From: Gluconacetobacter dulcium | GTDB taxonomy: Bacteria > Pseudomonadota > Alphaproteobacteria > Acetobacterales > Acetobacteraceae | NCBI RefSeq assembly: GCF_014174165.1 | Contig: NZ_JABEQN010000013.1 | Location: 1-64,000, forward strand | Direction: 5' to 3' | DNA: 64,000 nt | Part shown: positions 15,400 to 24,760 of the stretch, piece after piece | Layout of the letters: every line of letters starts with the position of its first letter | Position numbering within the stretch: position 1 is the first letter of the stretch | The notes under the pieces: model-generated | Database searches by the model: none | What the model saw: only the letters and a program-made list of their open reading frames with translations | Told to the model about the DNA's origin: nothing | Made by a program: the position numbers and the translations under genes

Positions 15400-17931
15400 A
15401 TGTCACGAGTATGCGGGAGGGATTTCTTCTCCTTCAGGGGCTTGGCGCACCGGGCCGTTATCCTGACCTCATCCACCGTTCTCGGCGGCATCGCATTGTA
15501 TCCGGTCGCGTTGCGGGCCGCGTCCGCCAACCAGGCGGAGAGCGTCAATTTTCATATTGCGCCCCAGTCTCTCGCCACGGCGTTGACGACATTCGGCACG
15601 CAGAGCGGCTGGGCGGTATCGGTTCCGCAGGAACTTCTGGCGGGGTTGCAGAGCGCAGGCTTGCGGGGGGCGCAGTCGCCGTCCGCCGGGCTGGCCAGGC
15701 TGCTGAACGGCAGCGGCCTGACCTATGAGATGACCGGCAGGCACAGCGTGATCCTGCGCCGGGCCTCTTCCACGATCACGCTGGGGCCGGTGCGGGTGGG
15801 CGGGACGTTCGCGCATCAGGACCCGACCGGGCCGGGTGTCGGCTATGTCGCCGAGAACACCCTGGCGGCGACGAAAACCGATACGCCGATCACGGAAATA
15901 CCCAACTCGATCTATGTCGTGACCAAGCAGCAGATGGTGGACCAGCAGGCTCAGCGCCTGACTGACGCCCTGCGCTACAGTCCGGGGATCTTCGCCGAGC
16001 CGCTGGGAACGTACAGCGCCGGGGCGTCCGGGTCCGGTATCAAGCAGCGTGGCTTCGGCACCTCGGAATTCGTCGATGGATTGATGACGCAATCCCAGTC
16101 GGCCACGGAAACGGCTTTTCTGGACCGGATCGATGTGGTCAATGGCCCGTCTTCCGTCATGTATGGCCAGACCACGCCGGGTGGCATGATCGGCGTGAGC
16201 CTGAAGAAGCCGACCGCGACCCCGCTGCATCAGGCGACGCTCGGCTTCGGCAACTGGGGACGATATGAAGCGACGCTCGATGTCAGCGACAGGATCACGA
16301 AATCGGGGAATGTGCGCTACCGGATCGCAGCCATAGGCGTGACGCAGGGTACGCAGATGAATAACGTGAATTACAGGCGTGTCGGCGTTCTGCCCTCCCT
16401 TACGTGGGATATCGATCCCAGGACATCGCTGTCTCTTATCGGGGAATATATGTACACCCCCGAGATCGGCGTGGCGCAGACGGCCTATTCGCTCTACGGC
16501 ACCGCCTTTCCGGGCACGAAAGGCTATCTGTCGCGCAGCACCTTTCTGGGTACGCCTTCTTTCAACGACAATCGCGCCACGGATGCGATGTTTGAATATC
16601 AGTTCAAACACGAGTTTAATAAATATATAACATTCGTGCAGAATTTTCGCTGGGAGGATTCCTGGCGTTCCACCCAGTACATGGTTTTGAACCAGCCGAT
16701 TTCAATGTCGGAAATCCGCAGGAATCCATGGGCGTCCAGCGGTGCAAACCGAACTGTGGGCCTCGATTCGCGGCTGATGGGGCATGTCGATACCGGGCCG
16801 GTGTCGCATACCTGGATCGTGGGGTCCGATTTCCGGCAGATCAATAGTACCGGGCTGTATCAGACCGCAGGATCGTACAACGTCGTGGATGTCTATAATC
16901 CGCGCGCTTACGATTTCACGCCCTGTCTGGCGACGCCCTGGAGATGTCCTAACCCGGCTTATATCCAGAATTTATCCTATTTTCAGGAAGGCGTCTATTT
17001 CCAGGACCAGATGAAATGGAACAGGTTCTCGATTTTGCTTGGCGGCCGCCAGGATTGGTATAACCGAACCTTTGTTGGCGGGCAGCGTAATTATCATGTC
17101 GGTGGTGGCAGTACGGCGACACTGAACGCGCCCAATACCGTCTCGCAATCCGCGTTTACCTGGCGTGCCGGGCTGGTCTATAATTTCGACTTCGGGCTGG
17201 CGCCCTATTTCAGCTACTCATCCTCCTTCAACCCGCAGTTCGGCACGACGGATTACCTGAACCGCCCGTTCGCGCCGCTGACCGGAAAGCAGTTCGAGGC
17301 CGGTCTGAAATACAAGGTGCCGGAGCGGGATATCCTGCTGACCGGTTCCGTCTTCCATATCGAGGAAAACCATTACCTCGTCACGGACCCGCTCCATCCG
17401 AACTTCAGCGCCGATGTGGGGCGGGTGCGGTCGCAGGGGGTGGAGCTGTCGGCCAGCGCCAATATCACGCCGGATCTGCGGGTCGTCGGTTCCTATACCT
17501 ATACCGACATGCGCTTTGCGAAATCCAACCTGAAGACCAATATTTTTTACCCCCGGACGGGAACGTTCGGCGCGGCGGTGCCGCAGCAGGGAAAATATGT
17601 CGAAGGCGTGCCGCGCAACATGATGTCGGTCTTCTTCGACTATACGTTGCCCCGGACTGTCGCAAAGGGATTGGGTATCAATTGGGGGGTAAGATATACG
17701 GGCTTCACTTATGACGATCCGGCCAATTCCTATAAAATGCCACCTTATCTTCTGTTCGATATAGGCGCGCATTACGATTTCGGCGGGTTGACACCGGTGC
17801 TGAAAGGATTGCGGGCGCAGGTGGCGATTTCGAACCTGACCAACAAATATTATGTGACGACATGCGGCACGTACCAATGCTACCTGGGGCAGGGGCGCAG
17901 GGTGTACGGCAACCTGATGTACAGTTGGTGA
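15400..17931 (+). CDS. TonB-dependent siderophore receptor with STN signalling domain (FpvA/FecA type)
   Basis: 843 residues. A signal peptide is followed by the secretin/TonB short N-terminal (STN) domain, about 45-120 (FHIAPQSLATALTTFGTQSG), which contacts FecR in the periplasm. The plug begins at [20 protein letters not shown] and includes the hallmark [21 protein letters not shown]-like segment ([20 protein letters not shown]). The barrel ends in RRVYGNLMYSW, with terminal Trp. It imports an unknown ferric siderophore and triggers the adjacent FecI/FecR. It is a clear paralog of the receptors at 31135-33789 and 37746-40292. Its stop overlaps the GTG start of an acylase gene. Confidence 0.92.
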   Translation: MSRVCGRDFFSFRGLAHRAVILTSSTVLGGIALYPVALRAASANQAESVNFHIAPQSLATALTTFGTQSGWAVSVPQELLAGLQSAGLRGAQSPSAGLARLLNGSGLTYEMTGRHSVILRRASSTITLGPVRVGGTFAHQDPTGPGVGYVAENTLAATKTDTPITEIPNSIYVVTKQQMVDQQAQRLTDALRYSPGIFAEPLGTYSAGASGSGIKQRGFGTSEFVDGLMTQSQSATETAFLDRIDVVNGPSSVMYGQTTPGGMIGVSLKKPTATPLHQATLGFGNWGRYEATLDVSDRITKSGNVRYRIAAIGVTQGTQMNNVNYRRVGVLPSLTWDIDPRTSLSLIGEYMYTPEIGVAQTAYSLYGTAFPGTKGYLSRSTFLGTPSFNDNRATDAMFEYQFKHEFNKYITFVQNFRWEDSWRSTQYMVLNQPISMSEIRRNPWASSGANRTVGLDSRLMGHVDTGPVSHTWIVGSDFRQINSTGLYQTAGSYNVVDVYNPRAYDFTPCLATPWRCPNPAYIQNLSYFQEGVYFQDQMKWNRFSILLGGRQDWYNRTFVGGQRNYHVGGGSTATLNAPNTVSQSAFTWRAGLVYNFDFGLAPYFSYSSSFNPQFGTTDYLNRPFAPLTGKQFEAGLKYKVPERDILLTGSVFHIEENHYLVTDPLHPNFSADVGRVRSQGVELSASANITPDLRVVGSYTYTDMRFAKSNLKTNIFYPRTGTFGAAVPQQGKYVEGVPRNMMSVFFDYTLPRTVAKGLGINWGVRYTGFTYDDPANSYKMPPYLLFDIGAHYDFGGLTPVLKGLRAQVAISNLTNKYYVTTCGTYQCYLGQGRRVYGNLMYSW

Positions 17932-20273
17932 CGGGCGTGGTGGAGCGAGCGGGCGCGGCTGTACCCCGGCGCGCGGATTCGGATCGATCTTCACGGTGGG
18001 TGGCGCGTCTGGCCGGCCTTTTCTGTCTGTGCGGCGTGGTCTTTTCTTCCACCGCTTCGGGCCGCCCGGTGACGTATCGCGCGGTGGTGCGCTGGACCGC
18101 GCACGATATTCCCCATGTCAAAGCAGACGATTTCGCGGGGCTGGGCTTCGGAGCGGGCTATGCCTATGCGCGCCTGAACCGCTGTCTGCTCATGGAGACG
18201 GTGATGACCGTGCGGGGGGAGCGGTCACGTTTTATCGGGCCGGACCGTCCCGCCGGGCCGGGCGGGCGCGCTGGGTCGAACTTGGAAAGCGATATGTTTT
18301 TCAGGTTTTATTTCGATATGGACCGTCTTGGGCACGGTTATCGGCGGCAGAAGGATGTGTGGCGGCTTTTGAGCGGGTATGCGGCCGGTGTCGATCTTGC
18401 CCTGTCGAAGCCGGCGGCGCCGCGCCCCTGCGGCGGTGCGCGGTTGGCGGGGCCGGTCACGGTTGATGACGTGATCAGAATGATTGCGCAGAAGGCGGTC
18501 TTCGACACCGCTTTGCCGCTTTATCCACAGATGGTTCGCGCGGCTCCGCCGGGGGTGGCCACGGTAAAGGGGGCGGTGCCCGACCCGGTTCCGCCCGTTC
18601 CGGCGGCCCACGGGGAGAAGGAGGGAAGCAATGCCTACGCCCTGGGGGCGGCGGTGACGGAAGGGAAGACCGGGTTGCTGGTCGGCAATCCGCATTTTCC
18701 GTGGGATGGGCCGAACCGCTTCTTCGAGATGCACCTGACGATACCGGGCCGGTTGGATGTCATGGGCGCGGCGCTCGGGGGACTGCCGATGATCAATATC
18801 GGCTTCAACAGGGATGTGGCGTGGTCGCATACGGTTTCCACCGATCGACGTTTCACCTTTTTCCGTCTCGCGCTCGTTCCCGGCCATCCGGACCGGTATG
18901 TCGTCGATGGCAGGCCGGAAGCCATGACGCGGCGTGTCGTGGAGATCCCGGTATTGACGCCGGGGGGAGCGACGGAGATTCGCCGGCGGGTGATCTATGA
19001 ATCGCGCTATGGTCCGCTGGTCTCGATCGAAAGGCGGGGCATGCGGTGGACCGACACGGAAGCGTATGCTCTTGCCGACAGCGAGCGGCGGAACACCCGC
19101 ATGATCGCGCAATGGCTGCGGATCGATCGCGCCGTTTCCGCCGCCGACCTGCTTGCCGGCCTGAAGGCGGTACGTGGGTTGCCATGGGTCAACACCATCG
19201 CGGCCGATCGTCTGGGGCAGGCATTATATGCGGATGAATCGATCGTGCCGGATCTGCCCGACGATGCCGATCCCTCATGCTTCGTCGGCGGGCGTTCGCC
19301 AGAGGGGGTGCCCGTGATGGATGGTGCCCGCAGCGCGTGCGACTGGACCCGGCGCGGCGTGCTGCCGGCCCGCGACATGCCGGTGGCGCGGACGACGCGC
19401 TATGTCTTCAACAGCAATAATTCTCCCTGGATAACGGGGGCGGAGCCCGGTTCTTCCTCCGTTCCGGAAATCGTGGGCGGCAAGGGGACGCCGTTGGGTT
19501 TGCGTGCGCGGATGAGCCTTGTCTCGTTGCGACGGTTGACGGCGGCGGGTCCGGTCAGCCTCGATCAGGCCGAGCATATGATTCTGGATAGTCGGAACTA
19601 TGCGGCGGAACTGGCGGCTCCCGCTCTGGCGGCACTGTGTGGAACGGAGCCGCATGATAGGCCGGTTTCCGCCGAAGCGTGCCGTGTTCTTCTGGCATGG
19701 GATCGGACGGATCGGCCGGACAGTCGTGGAGCCGTGCTGTTCCGGGCGTTCTGGACAAGGGCGCATGAGATTCCGGATTTATGGCGTGTTCCGTTCGATC
19801 CGGACGCTCCGGCCGATACGCCATGCGGGATCGCGTTCGCGCGTGCATCCGTGCATACGGCTCTGCGGCAGGCGCTTGAGGGCGCGGTGGACGAGTTGAC
19901 GCGATTTCATATTCCGCTCTCCGCGCCCCTGTCCCGCGTGCAGTATCGTGCAACCGGGGCTGGGGGTATTCCGGTGCCAGGTGGTTCGGGCATGGAAGGG
20001 ATTCTCAATGTCGTCGGGTTCGGGGCGCTCGGCGGGGCGGGCTACGCCAATGAGAACATCATGGGAACGAGCTATCTGCTGGCCGTAACCTGGAAAAAGG
20101 GGCGACCCGTGGCCGATGCCTTGTTGACCTATGGACAGTCGGACGATCCGCTCTTGCCGGCTTACGCGGATCAGACCGATCTTTTCTCGATGGGGCGGAT
20201 GGTCAGGCTTCCGTTTGAAGAAAGCGCGATCAGGCAGGACCCGTCTTTTGCGATCGAGGAAGTGCGGCAGTGA
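17928..20273 (+). CDS. Penicillin-amidase family (PvdQ/AHL acylase-type) Ntn hydrolase
   Basis: The start at GTG 17928 shares four bases with the receptor stop (GTGA), indicating translational coupling; GTG 17937 is an alternative. About 781 residues, close to PvdQ (762). A signal peptide is visible (WVARLAGLFCLCGVVFSSTA). The autocatalytic cleavage site and nucleophile are Ser234 in KEGSNAYALG, and the oxyanion segment is RYVFNSNNSPW. These periplasmic enzymes are self-processed into two chains and remove acyl chains from amides: PvdQ from a pyoverdine precursor, others from homoserine lactones or beta-lactams. Fusion to a siderophore-receptor transcription unit favours tailoring or breaking down an acylated siderophore; quorum quenching remains possible. 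Confidence 0.85.
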   Translation: MTGVVERAGAAVPRRADSDRSSRWVARLAGLFCLCGVVFSSTASGRPVTYRAVVRWTAHDIPHVKADDFAGLGFGAGYAYARLNRCLLMETVMTVRGERSRFIGPDRPAGPGGRAGSNLESDMFFRFYFDMDRLGHGYRRQKDVWRLLSGYAAGVDLALSKPAAPRPCGGARLAGPVTVDDVIRMIAQKAVFDTALPLYPQMVRAAPPGVATVKGAVPDPVPPVPAAHGEKEGSNAYALGAAVTEGKTGLLVGNPHFPWDGPNRFFEMHLTIPGRLDVMGAALGGLPMINIGFNRDVAWSHTVSTDRRFTFFRLALVPGHPDRYVVDGRPEAMTRRVVEIPVLTPGGATEIRRRVIYESRYGPLVSIERRGMRWTDTEAYALADSERRNTRMIAQWLRIDRAVSAADLLAGLKAVRGLPWVNTIAADRLGQALYADESIVPDLPDDADPSCFVGGRSPEGVPVMDGARSACDWTRRGVLPARDMPVARTTRYVFNSNNSPWITGAEPGSSSVPEIVGGKGTPLGLRARMSLVSLRRLTAAGPVSLDQAEHMILDSRNYAAELAAPALAALCGTEPHDRPVSAEACRVLLAWDRTDRPDSRGAVLFRAFWTRAHEIPDLWRVPFDPDAPADTPCGIAFARASVHTALRQALEGAVDELTRFHIPLSAPLSRVQYRATGAGGIPVPGGSGMEGILNVVGFGALGGAGYANENIMGTSYLLAVTWKKGRPVADALLTYGQSDDPLLPAYADQTDLFSMGRMVRLPFEESAIRQDPSFAIEEVRQ

Positions 20274-20366
20274 AGGGACGCGCTCCGTTGCGGTGATTGC
20301 CCCGCATTGCCGGTGCGATGGGAGGGGTACGGGGGAAGTTGTTGCCAGCGGGGTTTTGAACCGCTT

Positions 20367-21302
20367 CTAGCGGGGGGAGTCGGTGATGACCTCCCATTGT
20401 CCGTGCCGGCGGCAGCCTTCCAGGGGGCCGGCGGTTTCCGTCGCATCGTTGATGTCGACGCGCAGGGAAAATGTGCCGCAGGGGCCGTTGGGGGCGCCGG
20501 ACATGACGACCGTGCCGCCCCGGCGCCCGTCGGTGCTGCGCCATTGCTGCTCCTGGTCGGGGTGGGCGTTGGCGCGTTCGGTGGCCGCCCTCAGTCTTGC
20601 CAGGTCGTTGCCGTTGAGGTTGGCGCGCGCCAGGTAGCTCATGGGGGCGGCCAGGGTGCGGTCTGCGGGCAGGGACAGCCGGACGGTGTTGTTCAGCCCC
20701 ATCAGGACGATCTCCTCGAACGGCAGCCTGACATATTTGGTCAGGTAGTCGGGGATGGTTTCCAGATAGACTTCGAGGTCGGCGCGGAATTGGGGGGTCG
20801 CGTAGCCGCCATCCAACGGGCCGTGGTAGAAACCGAGCTGCTTCAGGGCACTCTGGATTTTCCACTGGGATGGAGAGCCCGGAAGCTGGTCGTCGGGCGG
20901 CATGGGGACGGGGGCGAGTTTCGGGCGTTCGTCCGCGCTTTCAATGCCGGTGGGCGGCGTTGGCGGGGTCGGGGCGGGCCGGGACGCGTGGTGGGATGAC
21001 GGGTGGGGCGATGACGGCAGTGACGGCGCCGGGGATGGGGGTGACGCTGGCTGTGACGGCGGCTGTGACGATGGTTGGGGCGCGGCGGCCGAGGGCAGGA
21101 ACGGCTGCATGATGCCCAGGGTGGACAATGTGAAGCCGGCGGCGTCGGCCGGGGAGGCCGGCACCGTCTCGTGCAGCAGGACCATGCAGAGCAGGGCGGC
21201 GAGGGGGCGGCGGCCCCGGTGCGACGAGCGGGCCGCCCCGCCACTGGTGTCGGCGACGGTTTTTCGGGAGAGAGCGTCTGAAACCGGCATTCTGGAAGTC
21301 AT
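20367..21302 (-). CDS. Secreted Pro/Ser-rich protein of unknown function
   Basis: 311 residues. After an Arg-rich N-terminus a hydrophobic segment (LAALLCMVLLHETVPASPAD) looks like a signal peptide or anchor. Residues about 75-130 are a low-complexity Pro/Ser/Thr/His spacer. The C-terminal 170 residues begin with a segment (IQSALKQLGFYHGPLDGGYA) resembling a peptidoglycan-binding repeat, and end with two Cys that could form a disulfide (GPCGTF and EGCRR). The gene converges with the acylase gene. I do not recognise the family; the spacer plus wall-binding-like module suggests an envelope location. Confidence 0.6.
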   Translation of the reverse strand: MTSRMPVSDALSRKTVADTSGGAARSSHRGRRPLAALLCMVLLHETVPASPADAAGFTLSTLGIMQPFLPSAAAPQPSSQPPSQPASPPSPAPSLPSSPHPSSHHASRPAPTPPTPPTGIESADERPKLAPVPMPPDDQLPGSPSQWKIQSALKQLGFYHGPLDGGYATPQFRADLEVYLETIPDYLTKYVRLPFEEIVLMGLNNTVRLSLPADRTLAAPMSYLARANLNGNDLARLRAATERANAHPDQEQQWRSTDGRRGGTVVMSGAPNGPCGTFSLRVDINDATETAGPLEGCRRHGQWEVITDSPR

Positions 21303-21442
21303 GATGCGTATGATTTATTATATTTTTCAGGGGGGCCGCAATACGGTGCGCGTTGATGAGCGTGCTGGAAAGCGGTGACTCTCGCATGATGACCGCCGGG
21401 TGATCTGCTACGGATACGCTGTTTTATGGAAGGTGCCGTGCC

Positions 21443-21829
21443 ATGCTTCTGATCGACGACCCCGCCATCATGGCCGAAGTGACCGCCATGTCCGACCGGT
21501 ACGAGGCGGCGCTGATGGCCAATGACCTGGATGTTCTGGATGCGCTGTTTCGCAATGCGCCGGAGACGATCCGCTATGGCGTGGGTGAGGTGTTGTACGG
21601 CTTTGCCGAGATTGCGGCCTTTCGTCAGGGGCGCGTCGGCGGGTCGCCGCAGCGGCGGGTGCTGCGCCGGGTGGTGACGACCTTCGGCACGGATCTGGCG
21701 ACCGTCAATCTGGAATTCCAGCGCGAGGGGGCGGCGCGCATCGGACGGCAGAGCCAGACATGGGTCCGCACCGATGAGGGGTGGAAGATTACCTGCGCGC
21801 ATGTCTCGCTGATGGCGGATGGGTCCTGA
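21443..21829 (+). CDS. HpxZ/AtzH-like protein (DUF3225, NTF2-like fold)
   Basis: 128 residues, preceded by GGAAGG. The sequence (DPAIMAEVTAMSDRYEAALM, ALFRNAPETIRYGVGEVLYG, QSQTWVRTDEGWKITCAHVS) matches the SnoaL/NTF2-like DUF3225 family. That family includes HpxZ of oxalurate catabolism and AtzH of cyanurate pathways, which support amidase partners. No amidase or other hpx gene is adjacent here, so the role is open. It appears to be a single-gene unit. Confidence 0.75.
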   Translation: MLLIDDPAIMAEVTAMSDRYEAALMANDLDVLDALFRNAPETIRYGVGEVLYGFAEIAAFRQGRVGGSPQRRVLRRVVTTFGTDLATVNLEFQREGAARIGRQSQTWVRTDEGWKITCAHVSLMADGS

Positions 21830-22401
21830 CGGTTCATTCGGGGCGGCGTGTGGTCGCCCGGCGGCGGTGCTCCGCGCGCCGCTCTTCCGCGCTAAAGCCG
21901 CTTTCTCACGTCTTGCGCGCCGCTCCCTATCGGAGCTTTTGAAACGGTCGCCTGGTCCTGTTCCGCGACCGGCCCGTTAAGAGGGGCGTGTGACCGGACA
22001 GCCCGAGCATCCCGCGCGGTCGGCTGATCTGTGCTGTTGTCTGCCGTCGTCGCGAGGATGCGCCTGAACCCGAGGGGTAATCCCGGCAAGCGCGGTTTGC
22101 GCGCGGATAAGGGAATGCCCGGTTTATGGACGGGCCATATCGAGAATGGACATCAGGGCACGAGGGTCACCCCCAGGCAAAAGGGTGGGACGCCCTTTGA
22201 TGGCGGTTATCCATGAATGGAATTTATGGATAAATGAAATAAAATCATTTTTGCTCAATGATCCTCTCAGGCATAACAGCGTCCAATGCGTCTCGGCACT
22301 TCCGGCCTGAAAATTGCCGATTGGGAACTGTAAACACGTCAAATCCTCTACAGGTCAAAATAATGATCTGGGGGATTCTGCCAAAATGAGGTAAAACAGG
22401 A
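21830..22401. promoter_or_regulatory. 572-base non-coding region upstream of mesX-mesD
   Basis: No convincing ORF on either strand. The left 350 bases are GC-rich and featureless to my reading; the right 200 bases are markedly AT-richer and contain the inverted repeat at 22207-22233 and a smaller one (AAATGA/TCATTT, 22232-22250). I looked for SAM-type riboswitch motifs and did not recognise one. Confidence 0.45.
22207..22233. promoter_or_regulatory. Inverted repeat TTATCCAT-N11-ATGGATAA
   Basis: Perfect 8-bp arms with an 11-base spacer, in the AT-rich leader about 170 bases before the mesX start. The dimension suits a LysR-type or other dimeric regulator; the LysR gene at 26701 is the obvious candidate, by context only. 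Confidence 0.45.
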
Positions 22402-23385
22402 ATGTCTCTCGAATTTACGTTCGCTATCAAGAAGACGAGATTTGATGACGATTACAGTCCTTCGGATGACACGCGCCTGACGACCAATTTCGCCAATCTG
22501 GCCAGAGGGGCGCATCGTCGGGAAAATCTGCAAAACGTCCTGCGGATGATCGATAGCCGTTTCAATTCTCTCGCGCACTGGGATAATCCGAACGCAGATC
22601 GCTATTCCGTTGAGATCGAGATCGTTTCCGTCGAGATGAATTTCGTTTTCAATGGTCAGAATAAGGTCTTTCCGTTAATTGAGATTCTCAATACCTCGAT
22701 TATTGACAGGATTGACAATCGGCGTGTCGCTGGAATGACCGGGAACAACTTTTCTTCCTATGTCCGGGATTATGATTTCAGTGTGCTTCTGCTGAAGCAC
22801 AACCGGGACCTGCCGGAATTCCGTATTCCCGACGGATTCGGTGATCTTCATGGGAATCTGTTCAAATCGTTCATATATTCGGACACTTACAGGAATAGCT
22901 TCGGCAAGATGCCCGTGATCTGTTTGAGCGTCTCCTGTAACAGGATCTATCATAAAACCGGAAATTATCATCCGGTTCTGGGTTCTGAATATGAGCAGAG
23001 AGAATTTTCCCTGACCGACCAGTATTTCGGCAAGATGGGCATGAAGGTGCGGTATTTCATGCCGCCCTATGCCGCCGCGCCGCTGGCGTTCTATTTCTTT
23101 GGCGACCTTCTGTCGGATTATTCCAATCTGGAACTGATCAGCACGATCAGCACGATGGAGTGTTTCCAGAAGGTTTACCGGCCTGAAATCTACAATGCCA
23201 ATGCTCCGGCGGCCGCACGTTATCAGCCGAGCCTGAACCATCAGGATTATTCGTTGACCCGCATTGTGTACGATCGCGAGGAACGCAGCAGGCTCGCTGT
23301 CGCGCAGGGCAAGTTTACCGAAGAACGCTTTATCGAGCCGTATCAGGATAGTCTTGAGCAGTGGTCTGCTCGTTTTCCTGTCTGA
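22402..23385 (+). CDS. mesX: DUF1852 protein MesX, partner of methionine synthase MesD
   Basis: 327 residues, matching the DUF1852 family in length and in its directly adjacent core-MetE gene 27 bases downstream. Recognisable stretches include FAIKKTRFDDDYSPSDDTRL, FNSLAHWDNPNADRYSVEIE and LTDQYFGKMGMKVRYFMPPY. DUF1852 proteins are required by the MesD branch of short, folate-independent methionine synthases and are thought to help supply the methyl group in an oxygen-dependent way. The mechanism is not known. Codon use and base composition are slightly less GC-rich than in the neighbours. Confidence 0.85.
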   Translation: MSLEFTFAIKKTRFDDDYSPSDDTRLTTNFANLARGAHRRENLQNVLRMIDSRFNSLAHWDNPNADRYSVEIEIVSVEMNFVFNGQNKVFPLIEILNTSIIDRIDNRRVAGMTGNNFSSYVRDYDFSVLLLKHNRDLPEFRIPDGFGDLHGNLFKSFIYSDTYRNSFGKMPVICLSVSCNRIYHKTGNYHPVLGSEYEQREFSLTDQYFGKMGMKVRYFMPPYAAAPLAFYFFGDLLSDYSNLELISTISTMECFQKVYRPEIYNANAPAAARYQPSLNHQDYSLTRIVYDREERSRLAVAQGKFTEERFIEPYQDSLEQWSARFPV

Positions 23386-23412
23386 TCAATCAAACATACC
23401 AAGGCCGCAACC

Positions 23413-24441
23413 ATGAAGACATTACTCCCGACCTCGACCGCCGGAAGCCTGCCCAAGCCGTCCTGGCTTGCGAAACCGGAAACACTCTGGTCCCCCTGGA
23501 AATTGCACGGTGAAGAACTGAAGGAAGGCAAGCAGGATGCGCTGCGTCTGACGCTGGACAATCAGGATCGTGCCGGCATCGATATCGTCAGCGACGGCGA
23601 ACAGACGCGGCAGCATTTCGTCACGACCTTCATCGAGCATCTCAGTGGCGTCGATTTCGAGAATCGACAGACCGTCAGAATCCGTAATCGTTATGACGCG
23701 AGTGTGCCTTCCGTCGTGGGGGCTGTGACGCGTGAAAAGCCGGTGTTTGTCGAGGATGCCCGGTTTCTGCGCACGCTCACGAAAAAGCGGATCAAATGGG
23801 CTCTGCCCGGCCCGATGACCATGATCGATACGCTGCATGACGCGCATTATAAAAGCCGCGAAAAGCTGGCCTGGGAATTTGCCGGGATTCTTAACCAGGA
23901 AGCCAGGGAACTGGAGGCTGCTGGTGTCGATATCATTCAGTTCGATGAGCCTGCGTTCAACGTTTTCTTTGACGAAGTGAATGACTGGGGCATTGCGACG
24001 CTGGAAAAGGCGATCGAAGGGCTGAAATGCGAAACGGCCGTTCATATCTGCTACGGGTATGGCATCCAGGCGAATATCGACTGGAAAAATGCCCTGGGTG
24101 CGGAGTGGAGGCAGTATGAAGAGATCTTCCCTAAACTCCAGAGATCGAACATCGACCTGATCTCGCTGGAATGCCAGAATTCGCGCGTTCCGATGGATCT
24201 TATCGAACTCATTCGCGGTAAGAAGGTGATGGTCGGTGCCATTGATGTGGCAACCAACACCGTCGAGACACCGGAGGAGGTCGCCAGCACGCTGCGAAAG
24301 GCCCTTCAGTTCGTTGATGCGGACAAGCTTTATCCGTCGACCAATTGCGGCATGGCGCCTCTGTCCCGGCATGTTGCCACGGGAAAGCTGAATGCTCTGG
24401 GGGCGGGGGCGGAAATCGTTCGGAAAGAACTGTCGGTCTGA
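23413..24441 (+). CDS. mesD: Core methionine synthase MesD (MetE C-terminal domain homolog)
   Basis: 342 residues, corresponding only to the catalytic C-terminal barrel of MetE and lacking the MetE N-terminal half. The zinc/homocysteine site is complete: H211 and C213 (VHICYG), E253 (SLECQNSR) and C312 (STNCGMAPLSR). TSTAGSLPKP at the start and FDEPAF (177-182) are also typical. With DUF1852 just upstream this is the MesD type, which methylates homocysteine without 5-methyltetrahydrofolate. The methyl donor is unproven. The gene ends before a bidirectional hairpin (24525-24552). Confidence 0.87.
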   Translation: MKTLLPTSTAGSLPKPSWLAKPETLWSPWKLHGEELKEGKQDALRLTLDNQDRAGIDIVSDGEQTRQHFVTTFIEHLSGVDFENRQTVRIRNRYDASVPSVVGAVTREKPVFVEDARFLRTLTKKRIKWALPGPMTMIDTLHDAHYKSREKLAWEFAGILNQEARELEAAGVDIIQFDEPAFNVFFDEVNDWGIATLEKAIEGLKCETAVHICYGYGIQANIDWKNALGAEWRQYEEIFPKLQRSNIDLISLECQNSRVPMDLIELIRGKKVMVGAIDVATNTVETPEEVASTLRKALQFVDADKLYPSTNCGMAPLSRHVATGKLNALGAGAEIVRKELSV

Positions 24442-24524
24442 GCGTCGGGGTTTTTCGAGTGTGAGGATGATGCGCCCGTGAGTCTGGCGCGGCCTGGAGA
24501 CCGGGGCCGTCTCCACGCGCTCTG

Positions 24525-24552
24525 ATTGCCGAAGATCGGGATTTTCGGCAAT
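24525..24552. terminator. Bidirectional hairpin between convergent genes
   Basis: ATTGCCGAA and TTCGGCAAT, perfect 9-bp arms with a ten-base loop, between the mesD stop and the end of the convergent small gene. No long T-run follows, but position and strength suggest transcript ends from both sides. Confidence 0.6.
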
Positions 24553-24574
24553 ATGCGGATGTTCTGGATGCCGT

Positions 24575-24760
24575 TCAGCGCGACCAGGGCAGAATGCAGC
24601 ATGGGCAGCCAAACGGGTTTTCGTCGTGGGAAGCGTTGTCCTTCTGGTCGTCACAGATCAGGAGGATTTCGCCCTGCTTATGCCGGCTTCCGTCCGTCTG
24701 GGGTGATGCGTCCGTTACAATGTCGGCGGGAGACTGCGTGCTTTGCGGCTTGTCAGTCAT
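24575..24760 (-). CDS. Small Cys-containing hypothetical protein
   Basis: 61 residues from the ATG at 24760, overlapping the end of queH by eight bases. Mostly hydrophilic ([20 protein letters not shown]) with a C-terminal cluster [13 protein letters not shown] carrying three cysteines, plus one in LICDDQKD. The overlap suggests it is the last gene of metF-queH. I do not recognise it; a metal- or thiol-binding role is a guess from the cysteines. Confidence 0.4.
   Translation of the reverse strand: MTDKPQSTQSPADIVTDASPQTDGSRHKQGEILLICDDQKDNASHDENPFGCPCCILPWSR

Noticed and set aside
21830-22401. SAM-type riboswitch in the mesX leader
   Set aside because: A methionine gene in an alphaproteobacterium invites this, but I could not match the conserved SAM-II core or the pseudoknot pairing.
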